Assembly (NCBI GenBank): GCA_011176545.1
Contig: DUEN01000014.1
Span: 1 to 33,253 of the forward strand
Direction: 5' to 3'
From: Caldilineae bacterium
GTDB taxonomy: Bacteria > Chloroflexota > Anaerolineae > DUEN01
Length of the DNA stretch: 33,253 nucleotides
Shown: positions 24,675 through 31,296 of the stretch, in pieces
Layout: each line of letters starts with the position of its first letter
Numbering within the stretch: the stretch's first letter is position 1
Notes under the pieces: model-generated
What the model was told of the DNA's origin: nothing
The model's input: the letters and a program-made list of their open reading frames with translations, nothing else
The model's database searches: none
Program-made: the position numbers and the translations under genes

Positions 24675-24886
24675 TCACTCCGGATGTCCGCTAGGAGACA
24701 AAGAGCCTCCTAGCTTCTTTAACGCGTCGGTGAGCGTCTCATTGGCTCGCTCCATAACTTCCGCGGCCACCAGGATATCCTGCGCGGCAGCGCCAGCCTG
24801 GCTGGCCCAACGCCGAAAGTTCTCAGCGTGCTCCGCATTGTGATCCAGTGTGGGATGAGGACTCGCAGCTTCTCGATGTCCTCCAT
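24675..24886 (-). pseudogene. Frameshifted small alpha-helical gene
   Basis: From ATG 24886 (GGAG 7 bases ahead) the frame reads MEDIEKLRVLIPHWI, then drifts. In the neighbouring frame the protein continues HNAEHAENFRRWASQAGAAA and MERANETLTDALKKLGG to TGA at 24675. Joining the halves gives one helical protein of about 70 residues of a type I have seen beside NifX/DUF5320 genes, normally 'LIPHWIEHN.EHA..F..WA..AG'. The pattern implies loss of about 4 bases (equivalent to CGAG) between ATC and CAC near 24841-24843. It is a pseudogene, or a sequencing error. An open frame from 24995 covering only the second half lacks a start signal. Confidence 0.6.
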
Positions 24887-24973
24887 AGAAGCTCTCCACG
24901 CCATTTAATGAGGTGTCGGGGTAGACTTGCTTTATAGACGATAACCTGTACAATGCATGGTGAGGTGACAGCC

Positions 24974-25026
24974 GGGCCATGGGGGGATAGCGCAACTTGT
25001 CGCCAGCTCTATCCCTCCCATGGCCC
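24974..25026 (-). terminator. Long hairpin after the DUF5320-like gene
   Basis: GGGCCATGGGGGGATAG (24974-24990) pairs with CTATCCCTCCCATGGCCC (25009-25026) with one bulged base and an 18-base loop. It sits about 35 bases after the last gene of the PadR operon, as a terminator or 3'-end stabiliser would. No U-run follows. Confidence 0.5.
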
Positions 25027-25059
25027 TGGCGGCCGTGGCCGGGCTAGCTCCCTCAGCGA

Positions 25060-25431
25060 TCACTCCGAAGAAGTTTCAAGCTCCTCTATCCGCTGGGCGA
25101 TCGCGTCGAGTTGCGCCTTGAGCTGCTCGGCCTGGGCTCTTAGGAACTCTACCTCCTGCTCCGGCGCTGGCGCGCCTGGGGCCATCCCGTAGGCTGGAGG
25201 TACTCCCCAAGCCGGGGCATATCCCGCGCGGGCCCAGCCAGGTAGCCCGGTGGCGTAATACATATTTCGCCAACCGCGACCGCCCCAGCCGCCCCACACG
25301 CCACGGCCCCATCCCATCCGATAGCCGAAGGGATTCATAAACCCAGGAACGCCGAAGCCAGCACAGAACCCAGCTCCTCGCCCTGTCATTGGCCCTAAAC
25401 CCATCGGTCCTGTTCCATCTCCTCGTGGCAT
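25060..25431 (-). CDS. DUF5320-like Gly/aromatic-rich protein with coiled-coil tail
   Basis: 123 residues; AAGGAGGTG lies about 7 bases before the ATG. It opens MPRGDGTGPMGLGPMTGRGA with GFCAGFG, the DUF5320 signature. It then has a Gly/Trp/Arg-rich stretch and the motif NMYYATGLPGWARAGYAPAWG, and ends in a charged heptad helix (EVEFLRAQAEQLKAQLDAIA). Members are common in anaerobes beside NifX-like and MinD-like genes; their function is unknown. It is the last gene of the PadR operon. The TGLPGW motif is shared with the proteins at 25458-25670 and 26508-26768. Confidence 0.85.
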   Translation of the reverse strand: MPRGDGTGPMGLGPMTGRGAGFCAGFGVPGFMNPFGYRMGWGRGVWGGWGGRGWRNMYYATGLPGWARAGYAPAWGVPPAYGMAPGAPAPEQEVEFLRAQAEQLKAQLDAIAQRIEELETSSE

Positions 25432-25457
25432 GTGATCACCTCCTTGAGATTAAGCTT

Positions 25458-25670
25458 CTACCAAAAGCGATACGGGAAGAACCGCCCCCAGTACGGGAAG
25501 GCGCCAGGCCATCCCCAAGCCGGGACATAGCCTGCTCGGGCCCAGCCGGGGAGTCCTGTGATGTAGAAGCACCAACCGCGGCCACCCCGGCCGCCCCACG
25601 GGAATGGCCACCAGCCTCCCCAATATCCGAACGGAGGCGCAAACCATCGGCCTCTGAACCCTCGTGGCAT
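25458..25670 (-). CDS. Small aromatic/Gly-rich TGLPGW protein
   Basis: 70 residues from ATG 25670; GGAGGTG is 6 bases ahead, so a GTG three codons upstream is rejected. The start MPRGF echoes DUF5320. Then comes a stretch with about a third Trp/Phe/Tyr (FGYWGGWWPFPWGGRGGRGW) and CFYITGLPGWARAGYVPAWG. It is short, very basic and aromatic, with no signal peptide and a single Cys. It looks like a DUF5320 relative that lost its coiled coil. No function is known to me. Confidence 0.7.
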   Translation of the reverse strand: MPRGFRGRWFAPPFGYWGGWWPFPWGGRGGRGWCFYITGLPGWARAGYVPAWGWPGAFPYWGRFFPYRFW

Positions 25671-25728
25671 TTCACCCACCTCCTCAAGTGACTTCTGGAG
25701 GGCGAAAGCCCTTCCTAGTGTTCTTCTC

Positions 25729-25938
25729 TCACTCTCGAACCATCATGGTGCCACACTTGGGACATGTGATTTGATAGCAAGGTGTGCCCGCCTGGTGCGG
25801 CACCCGATGCCCACAATTAGGGCATATGCAATAACCACCAGGGCCTGCGCCTGGCCGAGTGCCACCCATACGGCCTCGACCGCCCTGCCCAGCGCCTCGC
25901 CCGAAGCCACGACCGCCGCCTCGCCGAAATAACGGCAT
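25729..25938 (-). CDS. Small zinc-ribbon protein
   Basis: 69 residues from ATG 25938 (GGAGGTG 6 bases ahead). After a Gly/Arg-rich N-terminus (GGGRGFGRGAGQGGRGRMGG) come two Cys knuckles, CICPNCG and TCPKCG, with a Cys between them (HQAGTPCYQ). This is a rubredoxin/zinc-ribbon-like metal site for Zn or Fe. The final MMVRE closes the ribbon. Such ribbons occur beside DUF5320 genes in anaerobes; the role is unknown. It lies 17 bases after the ferredoxin gene in the PadR operon. Confidence 0.8.
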   Translation of the reverse strand: MPLFRRGGGRGFGRGAGQGGRGRMGGTRPGAGPGGYCICPNCGHRVPHQAGTPCYQITCPKCGTMMVRE

Positions 25939-25955
25939 CGATATCACCTCCTCAC

Positions 25956-26507
25956 TTAGATGATGGGCCCCCTACGTCGCCAGCACCTCCCTCCCCTTCG
26001 CCATCGATGGCGCGCCCATCGGCCACGTTGAGAGGGCATCACGTTGGGGGCTGAGAGCCACCCTGTCTGAATATCCCTAGACGGGGCCCTCGCCGCGGAG
26101 GCCCTCCAGGCCGCTATAAGGCCGGGAAGCAACTCCCGCCCCGCCCAGACCAGGGCCGCCCCCACGGCAGGCCACAGACGCGTCCACCAGCCGATCTCCG
26201 GCCGGGGGACGAGAGGTGTCTCCTCCCGCCTTTGCATCACAGACGTCGGCCTCACGGGGACCAGAGTCCTTGATCCCTCGCTCCGGGCCGGCTGTAATAC
26301 CTCAGTGGCTGAGGGGACGGCCATGGCGGTGACTGGCTCTTCCTGTCGGATGGCACCCTGAGGACATACCTCGGCGCACACGCCACATGCTGTGCAGCGC
26401 TCCGCCAAGATCTGGGCCCGCCCATCCGCCAGCTGGATGGCCTGCTGTGGACAGGCCTGGACGCAGGCCGCGCACCCAGTACATAGCGATTCATCCACCC
26501 GATACAC
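25956..26507 (-). CDS. Two-cluster 4Fe-4S ferredoxin with long tail
   Basis: 183 residues from GTG 26507, which directly follows the stop of the TGLPGW gene; GAGGTGGA is about 5 bases ahead. Cys9, 12, 15, 19 and Cys38, 41, 44, 48 form two standard clusters. After residue 55 comes a ~125-residue tail: a low-complexity stretch, a hydrophobic segment at about 107-130 (LWPAVGAALVWAGRELLPGL) that could be a membrane-associated or amphipathic helix, and a very basic Arg/Trp-rich end (RWARHRWRRGGRCWRRRG). The tail may tether the ferredoxin to the membrane. It is likely an electron donor for partners in this operon. The tail has no recognised family. Confidence 0.85.
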   Translation of the reverse strand: MYRVDESLCTGCAACVQACPQQAIQLADGRAQILAERCTACGVCAEVCPQGAIRQEEPVTAMAVPSATEVLQPARSEGSRTLVPVRPTSVMQRREETPLVPRPEIGWWTRLWPAVGAALVWAGRELLPGLIAAWRASAARAPSRDIQTGWLSAPNVMPSQRGRWARHRWRRGGRCWRRRGPII

Positions 26508-26768
26508 TTATTCCACCTCCTCGCCTTGCTGCTCTTTTTCCAGCTCAGCGATGCGCTCTTCGACCCACTTGAGCTGGTCCTGCAGCCAGGCCTGTTGATC
26601 CTTCAGGATGGCGAGCTCATCCTCAGACGTCATCCACCACGGCCTGACCCCGAGGAACCACCACCAGGCATACGGGCCCGGAACGCCACGCCACCCCCAG
26701 GCCGGGAACCATCCAAAACGCATCCACCCCGGTAATCCTGTCATGTAATACATCCATCGGTAGCGCAT
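26508..26768 (-). CDS. TGLPGW aromatic-rich small protein with coiled-coil tail
   Basis: 86 residues from ATG 26768 (GGAGGTG 5 bases ahead; an in-frame start at 26798 is upstream of it and rejected). It begins MRYRWMYYMTGLPGWMRFGW then FPAWGWRGVPG, the same motif as at 25060 and 25458. It follows with a Trp-rich segment and a charged helix (LAILKDQQAWLQDQLKWVEE). It lies 13 bases after PadR and directly abuts the ferredoxin start. Its aromatic N-terminus and helical tail suggest a scaffold or membrane-surface protein. Unknown function. Confidence 0.75.
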   Translation of the reverse strand: MRYRWMYYMTGLPGWMRFGWFPAWGWRGVPGPYAWWWFLGVRPWWMTSEDELAILKDQQAWLQDQLKWVEERIAELEKEQQGEEVE

Positions 26769-26781
26769 CTGTCCACCTCCT

Positions 26782-27189
26782 TCACCTAGGTGATCCACGC
26801 CGCTTTTGAGCCTCGTAGGCGGCCAGGAACCGATCCAGCTCCTCGCGTGTCCGTTGCAGAGCTTCTATCCACCAGCGGAGGTACTCCTCTCCCGCAGGCG
26901 TCACCCGATAAACCCTCCGAGGGGGCCCAGGCCCGGCGACATCCCATTCGGAGACGACCCAGCCCTCTTGTTCCATCTCCCTTAACGTCCGGTATACGAT
27001 GCTAGGGTCGATGGAGCCCTCCGCGAATCCGAAACGTTGTAGGCCTTCAACCAGGCTATATCCGTGGCTTGCCCCCTCCCGCAACAACAGCAGGAGGCAG
27101 GGCTCGATGAAACGGGTGATATAGCGAGGACACGCCCCACCTCTCCATGGCCCGTGCCCCAAGCGTCTACGCCACCTACCTCTTGGCAT
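26782..27189 (-). CDS. PadR-family transcriptional regulator
   Basis: 135 residues; GAGG is 6 bases before ATG. A basic N-terminus leads into FIEPCLLLLLREGASHGYSL and GSIDPSIVYRTLREMEQEGW, the PadR winged-helix core, then RRVYRVTPAGEEYLRWW. The C-terminal helix (RTREELDRFLAAYEAQKR) is the dimerisation arm. PadR proteins are repressors released by small ligands or redox signals. As first gene of the operon it probably regulates itself and the metal-type genes behind it. The promoter has an imperfect inverted GTG-N8-CAC element over the -10 box that could be the operator; this is only a guess. Confidence 0.92.
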   Translation of the reverse strand: MPRGRWRRRLGHGPWRGGACPRYITRFIEPCLLLLLREGASHGYSLVEGLQRFGFAEGSIDPSIVYRTLREMEQEGWVVSEWDVAGPGPPRRVYRVTPAGEEYLRWWIEALQRTREELDRFLAAYEAQKRRGSPR

Positions 27190-27241
27190 CCGTCTCCTCT
27201 ATAAACCTTCCCACGCGTAACAGGACCTTATCTCGATGTGG

Positions 27242-27270
27242 ATTATAACACCTTATATGCAAATTGTCAA
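27242..27270 (-). promoter_or_regulatory. Consensus sigma70 promoter of the PadR operon
   Basis: On the minus strand TTGACA (27270-27265) and TATAAT (27247-27242) are perfect consensus boxes 17 bases apart. This is the best promoter in the window, as expected for a strong promoter kept off by a repressor. Transcription would start near 27235, about 45 bases before PadR. Confidence 0.85.
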
Positions 27271-27368
27271 TATGGTCTTTCGGTCCTATACATGAACTGA
27301 GGCTCGTTGGAGACCGTCTGATCCACTTACGCGAAGCCCTGGCCTGTGCGCGGTTGGAAAGGATCAGG

Positions 27369-27397
27369 TTGTCAAACCACAGACTTGGCGATATAGT
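27369..27397 (+). promoter_or_regulatory. Sigma70-like promoter of the isomerase-like gene
   Basis: TTGTCA (27369-27374) and TATAGT (27392-27397) lie 17 bases apart, about 50 bases before ATG 27451. The rest of 27190-27450 contains only this and the PadR promoter; no gene was seen. Confidence 0.6.
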
Positions 27398-27450
27398 AGC
27401 TATCACTGTGTGAGGTACAGCTCAAGGTGACCTGAAAGCAGGAGGGACGG

Positions 27451-28299
27451 ATGAAGCTCGCGATCTCCAGCTATTCTTTTAACCGGTTCGGTGAGCAGAT
27501 CGAGGGCCCCAAGCCTCCGCCGCTCGTCGAGATGATCCGGGCCGCGGCGGAGTACGGGGTCTCTGGCATCGAGCTGCTGGGCATCCACTTCGAATCCACC
27601 GAGCGTGGCTATCTAAATGAGCTCAAGTACGCCGCCCTGAAGAACGGCATCGAGATCTGCGCCGTGTCCGCTCATCACAATTTTGTCCATCCCGATCCCG
27701 AGGAGAGGTACCGGCAGATGGAGATCGTCACCAAGTGGGTGGATGTGGCTGCGTACCTGGGGGCGAAGGTGGTGCGCGTCTTCGGTGGGCGTTGGGGCAC
27801 GATCCGGGATTTCAGCGCCTACATGGCGGCCAAGGGCCAGGAGCCGCCCCTGGAGGGATATACGGATGAGCAGGCCCTGGGTTGGGTCATCGATGCTTTC
27901 AAGATGTGCACTTACTACGCCGAGCAACATGGCGTGGTATTGGGGCTGGAGAACCATTGGGGATTCACCGGCGACGCTGAGGGCACGCGTCGCATCATCG
28001 AGGGGGTGGGCTCTCCCTGGTTACGAGTGATCTTGGATACCGGGAATTTCCTGGTCGATGCGGATGCCCAGCGGGCCGCCCTGGCGCCCTACGCGGTCAT
28101 GGTCCATGCCAAGACGTACATCGGCGGCGGCATCTATTACACGATGGACATCGACTACCGAGAGATCAGAGAGCTTCTGGAGCGGGTGAGCTTCCGAGGC
28201 TACATCTCTCTGGAGTTCGAGGGGAAGGCCCATCCCGATGAGGGGATCCCGCAGAGTCTGGCCATGCTCCGGGAGGCGCTCGGATCAGCTTTGCGGTGA
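27451..28299 (+). CDS. Sugar phosphate isomerase/epimerase-like TIM barrel (AP endonuclease 2 fold)
   Basis: 282 residues; AGGAGG lies about 5 bases before the ATG. The pattern MKLAISSYSFNRFGEQIEGP, YGVSGIELLGIHFES, ISAVSAHHN-like EICAVSAHHNFVHPDPE, then VLGLENHWGFTGDAEGTRRI, LRVILDTGNFLVDADAQ, HAKTYIGGG and GYISLEFEGKAHPDEG is the xylose isomerase-like TIM barrel (PF01261). Metal-binding Glu (LGLEN), Asp (ILDTGN), His (MVHAK) and Glu (LEFEG) are present. Members isomerise or epimerise sugars or inositols. The exact substrate is unknown. It stands alone under its own promoter. Confidence 0.88.
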   Translation: MKLAISSYSFNRFGEQIEGPKPPPLVEMIRAAAEYGVSGIELLGIHFESTERGYLNELKYAALKNGIEICAVSAHHNFVHPDPEERYRQMEIVTKWVDVAAYLGAKVVRVFGGRWGTIRDFSAYMAAKGQEPPLEGYTDEQALGWVIDAFKMCTYYAEQHGVVLGLENHWGFTGDAEGTRRIIEGVGSPWLRVILDTGNFLVDADAQRAALAPYAVMVHAKTYIGGGIYYTMDIDYREIRELLERVSFRGYISLEFEGKAHPDEGIPQSLAMLREALGSALR

Positions 28300-28404
28300 A
28301 AGGCTTATCTCCCAAAGCGCGAGAGGAGATCTGAGGCGCTGTGTCTTCGACACATCAGTACACATGAAGTGGACGGTCTCACTGCGAAGGAAAGAAAGAA
28401 GGCC

Positions 28405-28878
28405 ATGTTGGAGATCAAGGTTCCGGGTTGGCGGACGTTACGCCTGGAATATCTAGTGATGGATCTGAACGGCACTCTGGCTGTGGACGGTATCCCGCGG
28501 CCGGGCGTTACCGAGGCACTGCGGTCGCTTCGCTCTCGCCTGCACCCCTTGCTGTTGACAGCGGACACCCATGGCACAGCTCAGAGGGTAGCTCAAGAGC
28601 TCGGGGTCACTTTGCATCGCTTGGAGCCAGGCGATCAGGTCGCGCAGAAGCGGGCGATCGTGCGAGATCTGGGGGCCGATCGAGTGGTCGCCATGGGGAA
28701 CGGAGCCAATGATGCAGGCATGTTGGCGGAGGCCGCGCTGGCCATCGTGGTCATGGGGGAGGAAGGGGCCGCGCGACAGGCCCTTTTGGAGGCCGACGTG
28801 ATCGTGCGTGATCCATTGGAAGGATTGGCTCTGTTGCAACACCCACGCAGGCTCGTTGCCACGTTGCGGCGCGCCTAA
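28405..28878 (+). CDS. HAD-like phosphatase, soluble P-type ATPase relative
   Basis: 157 residues from ATG 28405; a GTG start at 28369 is possible but the family opens with MLEIKVPGWRTLRLEYLVMD. The motifs are DLNGTLAVDG (HAD motif I, with Asn where most phosphatases have the second Asp), LLTADTHGTA (motif II), the motif III Lys probably in AQKRAIV, and GNGANDAGMLAEA (motif IV, usual GDGxND with Asn for the first Asp). This matches a soluble group related to the P domain of P-type ATPases (COG4087-like). The Asp-x-Asn change is seen in some of them; the activity is uncertain. A 6-bp hairpin (28340-28354, loop UUC) lies between this gene and the isomerase. Confidence 0.8.
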   Translation: MLEIKVPGWRTLRLEYLVMDLNGTLAVDGIPRPGVTEALRSLRSRLHPLLLTADTHGTAQRVAQELGVTLHRLEPGDQVAQKRAIVRDLGADRVVAMGNGANDAGMLAEAALAIVVMGEEGAARQALLEADVIVRDPLEGLALLQHPRRLVATLRRA

Positions 28879-28879
28879 T

Positions 28880-28932
28880 AGAGCTCATAAGAGCCGGCTG
28901 GCTCGCGCGTGAGCCAGCCGGTTATGAGCTCT
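28880..28932. terminator. Large bidirectional hairpin terminator
   Basis: AGAGCTCATAA (28880-28890) pairs with TTATGAGCTCT (28922-28932) and CCGGCTGGCTC (28894-28904) with GAGCCAGCCGG (28911-28921): a 22-bp stem with a 3-base bulge and 6-base loop. It lies between the convergent HAD-like and tatA stops and would end transcription from both sides. Confidence 0.8.
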
Positions 28933-28949
28933 AAACACTTGCATGACGG

Positions 28950-29138
28950 TCAGGAGGTGACGTCCTGGGTCTGGGGTTGTTCCTCAGTCCCTGTTTCCTC
29001 ATCCTCCCTTAACGCCTTGCGGAAGTCACGGATCCCGCGCCCAATCGCGCCCCCCAACTCCGGCAGGCGACCGGCCCCAAAGACGGCGAGAACGATCACG
29101 AGAATGATGATAAGCTCCGTCGGTCCCAGGTTCGGCAT
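28950..29138 (-). CDS. tatA: Twin-arginine translocase subunit TatA/TatE-type
   Basis: 62 residues; GGAGGTG is 10 bases before the [23 protein letters not shown] is the short N-terminal TM helix, followed by [20 protein letters not shown], the hinge and amphipathic helix, and an acidic tail. This is a pore-forming Tat component in the inner membrane. tatC is not in the window. A Tat-signal lipoprotein begins at 33146, so the system is used nearby. TatA alone at this locus is common. Confidence 0.93.
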   Translation of the reverse strand: MPNLGPTELIIILVIVLAVFGAGRLPELGGAIGRGIRDFRKALREDEETGTEEQPQTQDVTS

Positions 29139-29511
29139 GGTTACCCAACACCTCCTCCCAAGGATGTGGCCATGACCCGACCACGCATGTGCACTTTAAG
29201 ATTACCACATCCTGCATGACCCGACAAGTCCCCGCCTTCCATGATCGGGCATCGCTTTTTATTTTCGCTCATATTGGCATACGCGACGTAAAGTGGGGCG
29301 AGGCATGGGTAGCCTCGCCCTTAGTCCGATTCGATAACTTACGGTATAATCGAGGTGTCTTGTGTACCGCGCGCCCGGTAGCCGGATCTGATGGTGCTCG
29401 TAAGGGAGGAGGGGGCTTGTCAAGAACATCAGGGTGGAATCCGCCAGGTTGATCATGACCCGTCGAATCATCGAAGGACATGTCTCATCAGCTGGGGCGA
29501 GGGAAGAGGGG
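29139..29511. other. 373-base divergent intergenic region
   Basis: On the minus strand TTGTCG (29227-29222) and TAATCT (29204-29199), 17 bases apart, are a moderate promoter for tatA. A 9-bp hairpin GGGCGAGGC (29296-29304) / GCCTCGCCC (29312-29320) with 7-base loop and weak T's follows. A TATAAT at 29345-29350 may serve the plus-strand genes, without a good -35. An 11-base word CATGACCCGAC occurs twice (about 29171 and 29216). No gene was seen. Confidence 0.4.
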
Positions 29512-29874
29512 ATGAGCGTCTGGTCGGCCGCTTTGTCCCTGCTGATCGGGTTGGGTGGTTGGGCTGGCCTGGCTTATCTGATCCTCGTCTATCCCCCAAG
29601 CGTCGCTACGCAGATGATCTTCTTCCTCCTCTTCTTCATCGCCGTGACCAGTACGGCCGTCCCCGTGGTGCTCGTCTTATATCGCGTCGTCCCCGCGTTG
29701 GCCGAGAGGCGTCACAGCCGGGGGACGATCCTGCGGCAAAGCGTATGGATAGGGCTGTTCGCCTCCGGGGTGATGGGGTTGCAGGCCGCCCGACTACGCG
29801 ACCCGATGCTGATGGTCATCCTGGGAGTGGTTTTGATCTTATTGGAGACTTATTGCCAGCAACGGGGATGGTAG
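29512..29874 (+). CDS. Small conserved-type integral membrane protein
   Basis: 120 residues from ATG 29512, the start where the hydrophobic protein begins (purine-rich GAGGGAAGAGGGG ahead); in-frame starts at 29434 or 29455 would add a non-hydrophobic stretch. Four likely TM helices are MSVWSAALSLLIGLGGWAG, QMIFFLLFFIAVTSTAVPVV, WIGLFASGVMGLQAARL and MLMVILGVVLILLETYC. The loop RRHSRGTILRQSVWIGLFA has the arginine-rich feature I know from short Chloroflexota membrane proteins of unknown function. The stop lies 1 base before the radical SAM gene, so the pair is probably co-transcribed. Confidence 0.7.
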   Translation: MSVWSAALSLLIGLGGWAGLAYLILVYPPSVATQMIFFLLFFIAVTSTAVPVVLVLYRVVPALAERRHSRGTILRQSVWIGLFASGVMGLQAARLRDPMLMVILGVVLILLETYCQQRGW

Positions 29875-29875
29875 C

Positions 29876-31180
29876 GTGATCCTGGCGGCAGCTCAGGCCC
29901 ACTTGGAGGAGTGGACGCAGACCGCGGTCCTCTACGTGCGCCCTCAGGCGGTCAACTTGCTTTTGGGGAAGGAGCGTAGTTTTTCATTTGACATCAGCGG
30001 TCGGCCCTTCGGCGCCTTCTGGGAGGGGATGACGTATCGCCGCGGCCTGGACAACCGTTGGATGGCCAAGTGGTCAGAGCGACGTGATGGCCGACGGGCG
30101 CGCCAGCGCAGATGGCTGAAGCCGGAGGAGGCTCGCTCTTTGCTGGAGCGAGCCCACCGATTGGCGGAAGCCATGCGCGTGAAGGTCCTGGACGGGGAGG
30201 CTCGCTCCCTGGATGGGGATCCCCTGATGGACGAAGATCGTGAGCGCCTTCTCCCCGCGCTGGATCGCATCCTTGCCCTCGACTGGGAGGCCCTGGAGGC
30301 GGATCGGGAGCGTTTCTTAAAGGTCTACAAGCCGATCGGCATCCTGCCACCGGATCAATACCTGGCCCTGGTCCTTCAGGCCACTGAGGGGTGCTGGCAT
30401 AACGCTTGCACGTTCTGCACCTTTTACAGGGATCGCCCGTTCCGCGTGAAGAGCCCGGCGGAATTCGAGGCGCACATCCAGGCCGTGCTCGAGTTCTTCG
30501 GCCCGGCCGTGGTGCTGCGTCGCACGATCTTTTTGGGCGATGCCAACGCGTTGGTGATCCCCTTCCCCAGGCTGATGGAGCTGTTCGAAGTGATGAATCG
30601 GCAACTTCCCATCGCGCCAGGGGGATCGGAGACCATCGGGGGCGCCCCATGGCCATCCGCTCGCTCGCATCGCTTCTCCGGCGTGTATTCGTTTATAGAC
30701 GCCTTCAACGTGCACCGCAAATCGGTGGACCAGTGGCGGATGTTGCGGGAGGGCGGCCTGCGTCGGGTCTACATCGGGATGGAGTCGGGCGACGATGGGT
30801 TGCTTCGCTTCCTGAACAAGCCGGGGACCGCCGCAGATGTCGTTCAGGCGGTGCAGCGCTTAAAGGAGGCGGGGATAGCCGTCAGCGTCATCATTTTACT
30901 GGGAGCGGGTGGCGAGGCTTACTTCGATGCTCACGTACAGGGCACGGTTCAGGCCGTTAACGCCATGCCGCTGCGAGGAGGTGATATCATCTATTTCTCC
31001 GAGTTCGTGGAGCAACCTGGCAGCGCATATATCAGACTGGCCCGGGCGACCGGGATCCGGCCGCTTGATGAGGATCGCATCCGCGAGCAGGAGCGTCTGA
31101 TGCGCTCTGGGTTCCGCTGGCAGGATCCTTCCAGTCCCCCACGGATCTCCCTATATGACATTCGTGAGTTTCTCTACTGA
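29876..31180 (+). CDS. Radical SAM enzyme with CX4CX2C cluster motif
   Basis: 434 residues from GTG 29876, directly behind the membrane protein (GGGGATGG just ahead). A ~150-residue N-terminal domain precedes the radical SAM core. Cys173, Cys178 and Cys181 in TEGCWHNACTFCTFYRDRPF give CX4CX2C instead of the usual CX3CX2C. GGSETIGG, RRVYIGMESGDDGLLRFLNK and AVSVIILLGAGGEAYFDAHV are the SAM-binding and later beta-strand motifs. It forms 5'-deoxyadenosyl radicals for an unknown reaction. The spacing resembles the 'GCTHNKCxFC' family of radical SAM proteins. Family solid, function open. Confidence 0.85.
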   Translation: MILAAAQAHLEEWTQTAVLYVRPQAVNLLLGKERSFSFDISGRPFGAFWEGMTYRRGLDNRWMAKWSERRDGRRARQRRWLKPEEARSLLERAHRLAEAMRVKVLDGEARSLDGDPLMDEDRERLLPALDRILALDWEALEADRERFLKVYKPIGILPPDQYLALVLQATEGCWHNACTFCTFYRDRPFRVKSPAEFEAHIQAVLEFFGPAVVLRRTIFLGDANALVIPFPRLMELFEVMNRQLPIAPGGSETIGGAPWPSARSHRFSGVYSFIDAFNVHRKSVDQWRMLREGGLRRVYIGMESGDDGLLRFLNKPGTAADVVQAVQRLKEAGIAVSVIILLGAGGEAYFDAHVQGTVQAVNAMPLRGGDIIYFSEFVEQPGSAYIRLARATGIRPLDEDRIREQERLMRSGFRWQDPSSPPRISLYDIREFLY

Positions 31181-31296
31181 CAGGCATCGCGCCATCGCGC
31201 GAGAGTAAGGCGTTCACCCTCGAAGGCGCTTCATCGCGAGATCTCCCTGCGCGTCAGAGGCGAGGTCTTGTATCCAAAGTCTAAAGGAGGTTCCCT

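Noticed and set aside
24887..24995. Upstream extension of the small helical gene to 24995
   Set aside because: No ribosome binding site. This part reads through the hairpin region and does not resemble the family; the true start is ATG 24886.
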